Below are positions 31,488-43,459 of a stretch of DNA of 64,000 nt, in pieces. The notes under the pieces are model-generated. The model saw nothing but the letters and a program-made list of their open reading frames with translations, ran no database searches and was not told where the DNA came from. The DNA lies in NCBI GenBank assembly GCA_026874595.1, contig CM049308.1, forward strand, positions 93,611,624 through 93,675,623, given 5' to 3'. The first letter of the stretch is position 1. Each line of letters starts with the position of its first letter. The position numbers and the translations under genes are program-made. This stretch comes from Sipunculus nudus (lineage: Eukaryota > Annelida > Sipuncula > Golfingiida > Sipunculidae).

Positions 31488-33960
31488 TTAGCTCAGCTGA
31501 CTTTCAGTCATGCTGGGCTATACTGATGGGTCTTTGTCCTTCCGTCTGTCCGTCCGTCTGTCTGTCCGGCCGGCCGGCCGTCTAGCTGGCCGGCCGTCCG
31601 GCCATTAGCATGGCACAAATCATAACCATAGGGGCTAGGGCCATGAACCCTATGCAGTCTTAGAGGTTCTAAAAAGATCTCCTTGCAAACCTGAAATTAG
31701 GTCACTACAACCTATATTCTCGAAGTTATGGGGTGTGTTTGCACCCCCAGAAATAATTCTTTTAGCCAAAATTTTCATCCCAAACCTTCCATCTGTCACA
31801 TACAGCTCACCTACCAACAGGGGAAGAACCATAATTATTTTGAGGTCACAAGGTCAAAGGTCAAGGTCACAGAACCAACTTCTTTGAAAAGCCTCAGGAT
31901 GCATTTTAAGCCAAACCTTTCATCCCAATTCTTTGATCTTTCACATATAGCTCACCTACTAAGTGGGAGAAGAATCCTATAGATGTTGAGGTCACAAGGT
32001 CAAAGGTCAGGGTCACAGGATTCACTTCTTTGAAAGGTTGTGGACACATTTCAAGGTAGACCTTTCATTCCAAACCTTTCAGCACTGATATCGCTTCTCT
32101 GCCAACAGGGGAAAAGACCTGTTGATTTTGAGGTCAAAGGTCAAGTTCACAGCACCCTCTTCTTGCGTGGAGTCATTTTCAGGCAAACTTTTCAATCTAT
32201 ACTTTCCATCTGTCATATATGGCTTACCTACCAATAGGAGAAGAAGCCTATTGATGTTGAGTTCAAAAGGTCAAAGGTCAAGGTCACAATATTGTTCTAA
32301 ATGCTTGTGAACATATTTCAAGTGAAACTGTTCAACCCAAACCTTCAGTCTTTCACATATGCCACATCTATGCATCACTGAATTTGATTCAAACTTCATA
32401 TTTATGGGTCTTTTTGCATGAAGAAATAACTAATTGATTTTGAGGTCAGCTGGTCAGGAGGTTAAAGGTTGCAGGTCTAAGTTATTCACTCATTGGTTGC
32501 CAAGTAATTACACCCGGCCAGGTATAAGTGGTTAGTAGTTACCCATCATTTAGAAAGAATCCAGTTGATATGTGAGCAAAAGGCCAAGGTCATAGGTCAG
32601 GGATGTTCACAATAACTTATTTTGTAGACCATCTCTATTTTTCTTGTTTTCTTGTATATATAACCATATGGCACTCACAACTGGTACATCTCACTATGTG
32701 CCCATAATTGTCAGTGACACTTGTGATATATGACTCCCTTTTGTATCAGCTCATGGAGTGATAAGGATATATCATTAGTGCATAACAAAAACACTGTTGC
32801 TGGAATGCTTTGGCCAGGCATTAAGACCATGAGAGTTAAGTGTTAAGTTTAGCTACTGATTTATAAAATGATGGGAACATTTTGCAGTTTATATCATGGA
32901 ATCATAACAATAAACTTAGTTTTCTAGATATCTGAATATTATTATACAAATCATCAGATATACCAGCAAGTGTTTGTTCTGATAATATGTGGGTCTGTAC
33001 CTGGATTTAGGATGGCTTTATTTGATTACAAGACTCTCAGTGATGCTTTCTGCATTTCTTCTCTTTTAGGTTTTGCAGTTTACCTACCCTGCTGACCCCA
33101 TTGAATTCCAAGCTGATAATAAAAACAAATTGGACTTGCACTTTTTACATTTGCATGTTCATAAATCTGATATGAGAGCTCTCCAACCTGATCATGCCTT
33201 TTGAATTGTTTTGGACATTCATAACTGTTACATTCTTTGAAGCAATTGCTACAAGTTTAGTGTCTTATTGGAGGATGTGTGATATCAAATGTCAGACTTG
33301 TCAGAAAACCATTATGTCTGCCAGGTAGCCATTTTAGAAATCCTTTTGCCAGGGCAGTTTCTGTGATTTTTTTATGATGTTTGGTCCCTTTTAGAGGATG
33401 TTTGTTGTTCAATTTCCGACCTGTCAGAAATCCAATATGGCCACCAGGAAGCCATCTTTAAATTCCTTTAGAACATATTAATCTCAAGAACTAATAAAGT
33501 GAATGCAGTGGGATGTATATTAATGTAATCTTGTATTGGGTCGAAGATTTCTTAATAAATATGACCATCATTTATGAAAGCTCAGTACAGTTGGCTTGTA
33601 TTGAATAAAAATTAATATGGAAGCACCCGTTTCACAATAATTCTTGCATGGATTTCCTTGATCTTTTGCTATATTTTGATCTTATATGTGGCCTGTGTGG
33701 TATTCCTTTTGAGACTGACAGGTATCGAGCAAGCTGTAGGATTAGTTCCTGATAGCTCAACAACCATACATTTTGCCTCAGACCATCATTCACTATGTTT
33801 TAACCAGACATATATGATAAGAATTTATTGCAATGTAGAAAGTTTAAATAAAATTGGCATATAGGTTCTGCAACAATTTTACTAGAAGTTGTGAATTGCA
33901 GCCCATGATGTCGCAGGTCATGCTTGGCAGCTGAGCGTCATGACCCATGGGTCACTTGTT
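31488..33960 (+). mobile_element. Hairpin-started long repeat, full-looking copy
   Basis: It starts TTAGCTCAGCTGACTTTCAG, has a CCGTCTGTCCGTCCG tract, and ends AGCTGAGCGTCATGACCC followed by ATGGGTCACTTGTT. The body contains four AGGTCA clusters at about 140-bp spacing (31843-32286). No conserved coding frame. Confidence 0.7.
31843..32286 (+). repeat. Four tandem units carrying AGGTCA half-site clusters
   Basis: Clusters lie at 31843-31869, 31989-32015, 32131-32149 and 32260-32286, 129-146 bp apart. The first reads AGGTCA, 2 bp, AGGTCA, 1 bp, AGGTCA, 0 bp, AGGTCA. Between clusters the units share CTACCAACAGGGGAAGA-like and CCTTTCATCCCAAACCTT-like phrases. Confidence 0.85.
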
Positions 33961-34079
33961 TTATTAATGTAATATATTGTCTGTCAGAATAGCCTATGGC
34001 TAAATTTACAGTGTTGAAAATATGGACAGAAAATAAAAATTTCAGGATACATAGGAGACCTGCCCAGGACCCCCCTGGA

Positions 34080-36440
34080 TTTCACAATAGAGGGTTCCAA
34101 GGAAAATAGATAAAATCTGTACCCTGTCTCTCAGGGTGCTAAAAATCATGTTTCTGGTCCATAGCTATCAGAATATAGGTCACCATGATCCAATTTAAGG
34201 TTTCCATGGAGAATTGCCAAGGATTTCCCTGAATGTCATGTTAGAAGAGTCTAGGGCCAATGGGTACAATTAGTGCCTTGTCTGTCTGGGTGCGCAAAAC
34301 CATTTTTCCGCCCATAGGTCACACAATTTAGGTCACCATGACCTAATTTCAGGTTTACAAGGAAACTTGACTAGGACCTCCCTGAATTTAAAAGATTCTA
34401 GGCCTAATGGATACAATTTGTGCCCTGTCTGACTGTCTGGGTGCTTATATGACATCTTTTCTGATGGGTTGCAAAATATGTCATGGTGACTTAATTTCAG
34501 TTTTCCAAGGACATGGGCCAAGGACGTCTCAGAATATTACATTAGAAGATTCTAGGCCTAACAGATGCAATGTGTGCCCTGACTGACTGTCCGGGTGCCT
34601 GTATGACTTCTTTTCCTAAAGGTCGCAAAATATAGGTCATGGTGACCTAATTTCAGTATTCCACAGACAGATGTCTCTGAATGTTACATTAGAAGATTAA
34701 GGCCAAACAAATACAATGTTTGCCTTGCCTGACTTTCTGGGTGCTCAAAATCCTGTTTTCGGCCTGTAGGTCACAAAGTATAGGTCGCCATGACCTAATT
34801 TCAGGTTACCAAGGTGATTTGCCTAGGACCTCCCAGGATGTTGCATTAGAAGATTCTAGGCCTAACAGATATGATTTGTGCCCATTTGACATAGGAGGCT
34901 CAAAATCAGGTTTTAGTCTTGTAGGTAAAAAATGTAGGTCACAATGACCTGATTTCAGATTTCCAAGGAGAATTGCCTAGAGCCTCCCAGGAAATTGTGT
35001 AAAAAGATTCTAGGCCTAACAGATACACTTTGTCACCATCTGACATTTAGGGTGTTCATAAGACATCTTTTTCTTATAGGTCACAGAATATAGGTCACAG
35101 TTACCTTATTTCAGGTTTCTCAGGACATTTGCCTAGGGCCTGCCTTAATGGCATGTTGGAGGATTCTAGGCCTATTGGATACTATTTGTGCCCCATCTGA
35201 CTGTCTGGGTGCTCATAATCATGTTTTATTTTGGCCCATAGGTCACAAAATATAGGTCACCATTACCCAATTTCAGGTTTATAAGGATATTTGCCTATGA
35301 CCTCCCTGAATGTCATGTTGGAGAATTCTAGGCCTTATGGATACTATTTGTGCCCCTTCTGACATTCATGAGGCTCAAAATCAGGTTTTTGTCTTGTAGG
35401 TCACAAAATTTAGGTCACCATGACCTAATTTCAGGTTTCCAAGGAGATTTGCCTAGAGCCTATCAGGAAATTGTGTAAGAAGATTCTAGGCCTAACAGAT
35501 ACGATTTGTCACCGTCTGACTTTCAGGGTGCCCATATGACATCTTTTCCCTATAGCTCGCAGAATATAGATCACAGTGACCTAGTTTCAGGTTTGCAAGG
35601 ACGTGCCTGGGATCTTCCAAAAAGTCAGGTTAGAGGTTTCTTGGCCTAATGGAAACAATTTATGCCCAGTCTGACCGTCTGGGTGCTCAAAATCATGTTT
35701 TTGGTCCATAGGTTACAAAATATAGGTCAAATTTCAGGTTTCGAAGGAGATTTGCCTAGATATTTCCAGGATATTGAGTTAGAAGATTTTAAGCCTCACA
35801 TATACGATTTATCCCCATCTGACATTCAGGGTGTTCAAAATCGTGTTTTGGCTTGTAGTTCCCAAAATATAGGTCACCATGGCCTAATTTCAGGTTTCCA
35901 AGGAGATTTGCCTAGGACCTCCCTAAATGTCATGTTGGAGGATTCTAGGCCTTATCGATTCAATTTGTGCCCCATCTGACTGTCTGATGCTAAAAAACCT
36001 TGTTTTCGACCCGAAGGTCATAAAATATAGATCACCATGACCTAATTTCAGGTTTCCACGGAGATTTGCCTAGGACCTCCCTTAATGTCACGTTGGAGGA
36101 TTCTAGGCCTTATTGATTCAATTTGTGCCCCGTCTGACTGTCTGATGCTAAAAAACTTTGTTTTCGGCCCAAAGGTAAAAAAATATAGGTCACAGTGACC
36201 TAGTTTCAGGTTTCCAAGGACATTTGTCAAGGATCTCCCAAAATGTTAGGTTAGAGGTTTCTAGGCCTAATGGATACAATTTGTGCCCCGTCTGATTGTC
36301 TGGGTGCTCAAAATCGTTTTTTTTTTTTTTTTTTTTTTGCCCGTAGGTCACAAAATATAGGTCACAGTGACGTAATTTTGGGTTTCCAAGGAGATTTGCC
36401 CAGGACCTCCCTGGATGTACAGTTAGAAGTTTCTAGGTCT
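34080..36440 (-). repeat. Tandem array, about 155 bp x 15, with AGGTCAnnnTGACCT palindromes
   Basis: Each unit has ATAGGTCACCATGACCTAAT or a variant, TTTCAGGTTTCCAAGG, TTGCCTAGGACCTCC, GATTCTAGGCCTAA and GTGCTCAAAATC. Palindromes start at 34177, 34330, 34634, 34782, 34936, 35092, 35254, 35412, 35578, 35871, 36029, 36187 and 36359. A decayed one is at 34478 and a deleted one near 35722. At 36441-36541 the array runs into a reverse-oriented hairpin start (GGACAAAGGATGATCGCTAT, then AGCTCAGATGACTTACAGTC), so it belongs to a minus-strand member of that family. Confidence 0.9.
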
Positions 36441-36544
36441 AACAGTTACGATTTGTGCCCTGTTAACAGACGAACAGCCGGACGGACGCCGGACAAAGGA
36501 TGATCGCTATAGCTCAGATGACTTACAGTCAGCTAAGCTAAAAA

Positions 36545-37251
36545 AACATTGTAACACTTCAAGGCTTCCCAATATCGAAACCACATATATGTTCTTGATC
36601 ATATTTAGTATGCATATTCTTTTATACATTTTCCATGTACATACTAAAAATGAAGTCAGTATTACTTATTGTTTTGAAGTTATGGACCCAACATAATGCA
36701 ATTTTTTTTAATCAGGAAACATATTTAACATGAGAATTGCTGAAGCTGCAGACATTTTTTAGGGATTTAACTTTCTTTATCAAGATTCAAGTGCTTATTA
36801 AAAAATTAGATCTGAATTTTTTATATATTTTAAGTTATTGGCATAAATAAAAATCAATACCTAAAAGTTTGTCAAAATTTGGCCACGGCACGCTTTTCCC
36901 TGTAAGCCCTGTTGATTTAATTTTCACAGCATATATACATAAGAATTTAATCTTTTAAATCTGAAATTGCAAAGGAATTGATTTAAAGGAGTAACTTTTA
37001 TTCAAGTTATCATACACCATGTCAAGTGTTGTTTACATTAAGCCAATCTAGTAGTACAGCCTTCACCTGTGTTATGTAACCCGCTCAAGGCTGCTTGCCT
37101 TGGCTCAGCTTGGCCCAGTGGCGTCAATTTATCTTCAAGGGTGGGGGGGGGGGGGGGTGACTGGCAGGTTGGGGAGATGATTCGCAAGGGTTGGGGGGAG
37201 GGGGGGGATGACAGGCATAGAGGGAAGTCAAAATTGGGAAAAAACAGACAT

Positions 37252-37299
<48 letters not shown>

Positions 37300-37765
37300 T
37301 ATTGTCTGTGTCACACATGTCAAATATATATCAATTAAGTATAAGGTTTAAAAAAATAAGGTATATGTTAATTCAAAACCATTTAGATATAAATATTTCA
37401 TAGTAAACTCATAAATGGAACCAAAGACTATAATCCTATTAATTTATATATTTCATTTGAAATATATAAATAATATTTTCTGAATAGTCGGGGGGATGAT
37501 TACCCCCCATCCCCCCCCCCCCCCTATATTGACACTCTTGGCTTGGCCACTACTGAAAGAAAGGCTTCCCCTCTGTCCTGCACATCCCCCCACCCCCACC
37601 CCCAGATGGTGCATAAACTAGGTGTATGTTATAATTTTCTGTATTTTATTTATTCTTATTTATGCTATGCTACATTTTAGATTTTGTATTGTACCACCAG
37701 GGTTACAATGATTAAAGTGCACATTTAATTTTGTCCACAAAGTGTTGACCCCGGAGTTGACTTTA
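36545..37765 (+). repeat. Dispersed repeat, interrupted copy
   Basis: It matches 46340-47110 in order: AAACCACATATATGTT-like, GGCCACGGCACGC-like, ATACACCATGTCAAGTGTTG, TAGTAGTACAGCCTTCAC, GATGGTGCATAAACTAG and GTACCACCAGGGTTACAATG. The copy is split by the insertion at 37116-37540. Confidence 0.85.
37116..37540. mobile_element. hAT-type MITE, 425 bp, with 8-bp target duplication
   Basis: The left end is CAGTGGCGTCAAT and the right end, reverse-complemented, CAAGAGTGTCAAT. GCTTGGCC flanks it on both sides (37108-37115 and 37541-37548), and the paralogous uninterrupted site at 46897-46904 has GCTTGGCC once. Inside are long G and C runs and a (TA)n tract (about 37255-37294). No coding frame. 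An 8-bp duplication and a CAGTGGCG-type end are hAT hallmarks. Confidence 0.88.
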
Positions 37766-38291
37766 ATCCCTAATAAAGTTATATAAGACTATAAAAGTTA
37801 TGTTTTTTCAGTCCATCCACGCTTCACATATAGATCAACATAAAAGTATATATTGAAAATAATGACCGTAAAATTTTTTCATTTAACTCAAAGGTGACTT
37901 ATGCCTGAATATTCCAGCAAGAGAGCAGTTGGAATTTCTCCTCAAATGCCATACTGTTGTATTTGTGTGTGTGTGCGTTTCGGCATATGAAAATACACCT
38001 TTTGTGAAATACTTTGGGCCTGTAGGTTAGAGGGACGTATTTCGATGCTCTATATATTCTACATATTACCATAGTAGATGCACAGATTGACAGCTTCAGG
38101 AAAATATATTTTCCATTGAGTATTTGGTATTATGTTCTCCATCAAATTCAAGTTCTACACCTGAAATTTCATTTTAGGCCAGAGGTCCCCCCCCCCCCCC
38201 CCGGTTAAATACCAGGTTCTACAATGCACCACAGATGTCACCACCTGCCGAGCCTTGTCTGTTATGACAATTGCTCATACAGAAAATCTTA
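37766..38291. other. AT-rich spacer with a C16 run, no gene
   Basis: Nothing recognised apart from a C run at about 38187-38202. Confidence 0.5.
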
Positions 38292-41163
38292 TTAGCGAAC
38301 CTGTGAGCTTTTGCGATGGTGCGGCATCGTCTGCCGTAGGTCGTTCGTCGTACGTCGTGCGTCGTCTGTACGTTAATCATAGCTATCTCTAAAATGGCAG
38401 GAGCAAGCATCACCAAATTTTTTTGCAAATAATCAGTCATCTGAAAAAAACTATCGGATTTTGTTTATTTTTTTTCTAACTTCATTTTCTTAGATTTTAT
38501 GGGAAAAAGCTAAAAAGCTTTAAAAATCTTCTCCGAAACTGTCCAGCCAAATTGTCCAATATTTCACAGAAATGATCCCTGGAACAATCTCTTTCAAGTT
38601 TGTTCGAATGGTCCCAGTTCATAGATTTTTGGCCGAGTTACAGGAGGTTGAACTTTGTCATCTGTCCAAAAAAGCATATTAAAATTTAAATCCTAGAAAC
38701 GGCTAGAGCTATCATCACCAAATTTTATGCCAATGTTGGTCACATAGGTCATATCTGAAATTGAGGTATTGGTGGCGCCACCTGCATGGGCCTTTTTGTA
38801 CGGGGTCATCAGTGCCCGTATCACACTGCTACAAAAAAAAAAAAAAGAAAAAAACTTCTTCTCTGAAACCATATGGCCAAAATGTTTAATATCGCACAGA
38901 AATGATCCTAGGGTAGTGTTTTCTGAAGTTTGTTCAAATGGTCTCTGTTCAGTGACTTTTGGCTCAGTTATGGGAAGCTGAATTTAGGCATATGCCATAA
39001 CAGCTAATTTAAGCTCAGTGGCTACAAATATCTTCTTCTCAAAAACCACTGGGCCAAATTCTTAAATCTCACATATAAATTATCCTCAGATGTTGATAAT
39101 TCCAGTTTGTTCAAATGGTTTTGGTTCAGTGCTTTTTGGCTGAGTTACGGGAAGCTGTACCAGTTTGCCGTATCTTTCTATATGAGTTATAAACCTGCGA
39201 AACGTTTTTCGACTGATGCCACTGGATTAAGCCAGTTTGTTAAATATTAAACAAGAATAATCCCTACAATAATTATTATAATAATTGTCATTAATGGTTC
39301 CACATGAATGATTTTTGGCTGAATTATTGAGATTGAATTTAGTCATTTTACCAAATATGTTAGCTGTGTGATGCTGTTACATCTAGCCTGGCACCAGTTT
39401 ATCAGCATCTATTAAATCATGCCACTAGACATTTAGATTTCAGGTTATCTTTTGTTAATATTGAAAAGAATTTTTTTTGTAAAGAAGCTTTTTGTAAAAA
39501 AAATATAGATTTATGATTTAAGTTATTCATCATACCAGGCAATGTTACAATCACAGATGTACAGCTCTCTGTGGCTATATAAAGACAACCGTACCTGGAT
39601 TATAAATTATTGGTATCCCTGTTCAACTTAATTCAAGAATTTGCCATCAATGAGATATATCTGTATTTTAATTTTGCATTCAGTATGCATCGGTAATAAT
39701 TTTACATATATTCCTGATTTCTTTTTTATGAAAGGTCAACTGAAAAACATTATGTATTGGGAAAATTAATTTCTCAGTTATTTCAGGTAGGGACCCCTTT
39801 TGTGTACAGATGGCAGCACTTGGTTTACCATTGGCAGATTGCCAGTGCCTTGATTTTGGCCATTAGTCAAGATGATGTCAGCTCTATAAATAGTTTTGGC
39901 ACAGTCCCAGGATTGGAAGAAGTGCAGCCAGGTAGAGGTCCAGAGTTCACTCAGTGCAGTAGCTGCATTCTATTTATAGCTTTGGCAGACTGATCACTGC
40001 ATTAGGTTTGGCACCAAAGTTCAGCCTGGATCTATTTATAGCTTTGGAACACTGCCAACTGTGTCAGATTATGCAACAGGTCAAGACTTTTCTCAGTGCA
40101 GCCAAGTACAGGTCAAAAGTTAAATCAGTCTAGCCAGGTGCAGGTCAAGAGTTCACTCAGTGCAGTAGCTTGAGGCAGCAATTTGTCACAGTTCGCTCGT
40201 AGGCAACTACCTTACTCACCTAAGCCTCGTCAGCCCAGTGCATCAAACTCTGGGTAAGTTTGATGTATTGGCCTGATATTTTGACCTATCTATGCGTCTT
40301 TGACGGTGTTCTCATTTACAAGACAGGTGGTGCCACCTACATTGACTTTTGCAGTGTATGCGCCTGCTTATTTCTACAGAGGAATTTGATACATCAGCGT
40401 ATAATTGGGCATGTTTATACATATCGGGTAGCTTTATTGTGTACAAGACTTGTGGCGCCACCTACAATAATTTTTGCACAGTGAATGGCCCTGCTTATTT
40501 CACAGGAGGGGTTTGACATATCAGTCTGACCTTTGGCATATGTATACATCTCTTCGTTGTATACAAGACTGGTGGCGCCACCTGCAACCATTTTTGCACA
40601 GCGTCCGTCTGTTTGTTTGCCGTGGGATAAAATCACTTATAGCTCGGCAGTGGTTTGACATATCTGCCTAAATTTTGCAGGTTTATACATAGGATAGCTT
40701 TGGATAGCTTTCTGGATTTTGTTGCAGGTGGCGCCACCTACATTTATGTATATGCTGCAGACATTCAGGTTTATATCTGAGGACTGGTTTGACATAGCCC
40801 CCTGAAATTTTGCATGTGTATAAATCTCACATAGCTCTTAATCAACACAAAATTTGTGGTGCCACCTGCCACCATTTTTGCACAGCGTCCTTCTGTTTGT
40901 CTGCTGTAGGATAAAATCACTCATATACAAGTAGTGGTTTGAATTATCTGTCTAAAAGTTTGCAAATGTATAAAACTTGGACAGCTTTCTGGATTTGGTG
41001 GTAGGTGGCGCAACCTACATACACGTTTCAGCTGCAGACATTCAGGCTATTATGCAACACACCACTCTATTTCCACTTGCCACTAAATCAATGCCTCACT
41101 TCACCCGTCCCACTCTGATTTTGACGGATACACGTAGCCGCTTGTTGACTACTCGTATTCTAG
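38292..41163 (+). mobile_element. Long repeat, copy 2 (about 2.9 kb)
   Basis: Starts at TTAGCGAACCTGTGAGC and ends at GGATACACGTAGCCGC plus TTGTTGACTACTCGTATTCT, which is the reverse complement of sequence at 7611-7640. It holds GGTGGCGCCACC at 38770, 40571 and 40737-40748, and CTATATAAAG at 39575. It is co-linear with copy 1 up to about 17760 and with copy 3 to about 63480. A frame at 39757-39993 is shared with copy 3 but has no ATG and is broken in copy 1. Confidence 0.82.
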
Positions 41164-41370
41164 TTTTTATTTTGTGTGCACCCATGCCAGAATTTGAGCA
41201 GTGATGTTTGTTTTATTATTTCTTTTTCTAAGTTTTTACTACTTGCATTGTTCATATACATGTTATACATGTTACACATGTTCTTAAAAAGTAATGGTCC
41301 AGCATTGAAGCATTATACCTGGTGTAATCTCATTGCACAGATTCGCATTAGGCCTGTAGGCCTTGTTTAA
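41164..41370 (+). repeat. About 200-bp repeat ending TTAGGCCTGTAGGCCTTGTT, copy 1
   Basis: It begins near TTTTATTTTGTGTGCACCC and is almost identical to 41868-42072. The palindromic AGGCCTGTAGGCCT end also occurs at 18798. Possibly a short non-autonomous element; class unknown. Confidence 0.75.
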
Positions 41371-41867
41371 ATTAAATTTAAATTATGATCGGGTCACATG
41401 TGAACTGCAGCGCCCTCATTTTTGGTTGATCTCTGACCTTTCCTCTCTGCCCAGCGTCCATTTGTGCGTCTGTTTCCACACATAGACCCACATATCCTTG
41501 GAACCGTTTGAACGATCAGGCTAAAAATTTTGCACAAATGTAGCCTTTGAATAGCTTTATAACATACACTAAAAATGGTGGTGCAACCTGCGACCATTTT
41601 TGCACAGCGTCCATCTGTTCGTCTGCCTTGGGATAAAATCACTTATAGCTCGGCAGTGGTTTGACATATCTACCTAAAATTTTGCAGGTTTATACATCTT
41701 GGATAGCTTTCTGGATTTTGTGGCAGGTGGCGCCACCTACATTTATGTATACGATGCAGACATTCAGGCTTATATCTAAGGACTGGTTTGACATATCCCC
41801 CTGAAATGTTGCATGTGTATAGATCTTACATAGCTCTTATTCATACACAAAATTGGTGGCGCCACCT
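41371..41867 (+). mobile_element. GGCGCC-palindrome element fragment
   Basis: The order is GATCGGGTCACATGTGAACT, a DR1-like TGATCTCTGACCT (41427-41439), ACCGTTTGAACGATCAGGC, then units with GGTGGTGCAACC, GGTGGCGCCACC and again GGTGGCGCCACC. It matches 63600-64000. Confidence 0.75.
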
Positions 41868-42072
41868 GTTTTTATTTTGTGTGCACCCATGCCAGAATTT
41901 GAGCAGTGATGTTTGTTTAATTATTTCTTTTTCTAAGTGTTTAGTACTTCCATTGTTCATATACATATACATGTTACTCATGTTCTTGAAAAGTAATGGT
42001 CCAGCATTGAAGCATTATAACTGGTGTAATCTCATTGCACAGGTTCCCATTAGGCCTGTAGGCCTTGTTCAA
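41868..42072 (+). repeat. About 200-bp repeat, copy 2
   Basis: Direct duplicate of 41164-41370, beginning TTTTATTTTGTGTGCACCC and ending TTAGGCCTGTAGGCCTTGTT. Confidence 0.75.
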
Positions 42073-42229
42073 GTATATTATAGTACTAAAATATTCAAAA
42101 GTTGTTGCCCTGTTTAACGAGAAAGTGGTGCTATGAACTAATAAACAATTCAGATTATTTAATCATTTAGTACTTCAATGATATCCACAATTATATCTCC
42201 TACCTTCCATTAAACATGAGTGAACATGA

Positions 42230-42796
42230 ACGCTAAGAACTTCTGGTAACCTGAGACCGCCGTTAGCTCGAACAAGCCGTTACAAATCATCATTTTTCCC
42301 TTCCTGTGCATCGTCATGGAATCAAATAAGTCCGACCATCCAGCAGTCTCTAACAGTTGCTAGTTTCAAACGCGGATTAGAAAGAACTCTTAATAACCCC
42401 AAGGGCCCACCTGTCCACTTTAATCACGGTAGACGTCGTGAATGAATCATTATGACACAATTAAGGCTCGGGAATAGTCGTCTTAACGACCATCTATATT
42501 GTCACGCTCTGGCTCTTACTAACAAGTGCCCTCATTGTCAACAAATTGAAAGCACTACCCACTTTTTCATTGAATGTCCAAAGTATGAGGTCGCCCGACT
42601 GGAACTCCTGGCTAAGTATGAAGATATCATGCTTCAATCCATGGAATGTTATACCTTAAACCTTCGGAATAGATCAAGCAGAGCTTTTTTTGTAATTACA
42701 TGTTCAAACGGTCATCATTGCCTGACCCTTGAAATGAACCTAAAACTGGTCGAGGCAGTTCACATGTACATTCTTTCAAGCCGGAGATTCTTATAA
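42230..42796 (+). pseudogene. C-terminal end of a LINE reverse transcriptase, one internal stop
   Basis: A single frame from 42230 reads TSGNLRPPLARTSRYKSSFF, then SSWNQ (the WN motif common after the LINE RT domain). A TGA follows at 42443-42445, then MTQLRLGNSRLNDHL and a CX2CX7HX4C motif (CPHC, then H and C in THFFIEC). It ends at TAA 42794. This is the known layout of the 3' end of the second ORF of many animal non-LTR retrotransposons. RT and endonuclease domains are absent, so it is a 5'-truncated copy. The 3' tail to about 43190 ends in AAATAAATGTGTTTAAACT. Confidence 0.85.
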
Positions 42797-43189
42797 AGCT
42801 ATGTTAATTGTACATTCATTCTACATATTCAGCCTTCCTGTAAATCTTTTGTTTGTTTACGTGTATGCATATATATACTGACAGCTTGGTTACCCCAGAT
42901 ATCAATGTTACATAAGTGTAATGTATGACTCTAAGAAATATGTATGTGTGTATTTATATGTATATGTAAACATATATTTATGTAAACATGTACAGTATAT
43001 AATGTATACCCTGTGATCGGTAAGATTATTATTTTGTTTTCTATGTTGTATTCTATTTCAGTTGAATAGCTTTGTTGATATGTCAATTGTTGTACACATT
43101 GTATGCCATATATATCTTATATGTTGGAAAGTACGTTCATTAGCACATGTGCTATTTGTATAATCCAACTAAAATAAATGTGTTTAAAC

Positions 43190-43459
43190 TAAACATGATA
43201 AACCTATAGCCCTACGCTCCCGCTGCCCTACGTTGTGACTACGCCAAGGGACGCAAAGGGATATGCGAGTGGGCGGAAAAAAATTAAACCTATTATTTTT
43301 CGCGTACTGTCGGCATAGAGCACTGGACGCAGAATGCACGCAGTTTTTACGCAACACTATGGCGCTATTGCACGCCATGTCTAAGCAAGAGTACGCGACA
43401 CTACGCCAGCCCGACGAATTACGTTATCATACGCCAGCCTGTGCATAACTTAGATATGG
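43190..43459. mobile_element. CpG-rich element fragment
   Basis: This short stretch is rich in TACGC and ACGCCA motifs, unlike its AT-rich surroundings. Related GTACGCCGCCATACGCAACT and GTGTGAAAAGGGCTTAG phrases are at 48652-48715, so the two may be ends of one old element. Ends were not resolved. Confidence 0.4.
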
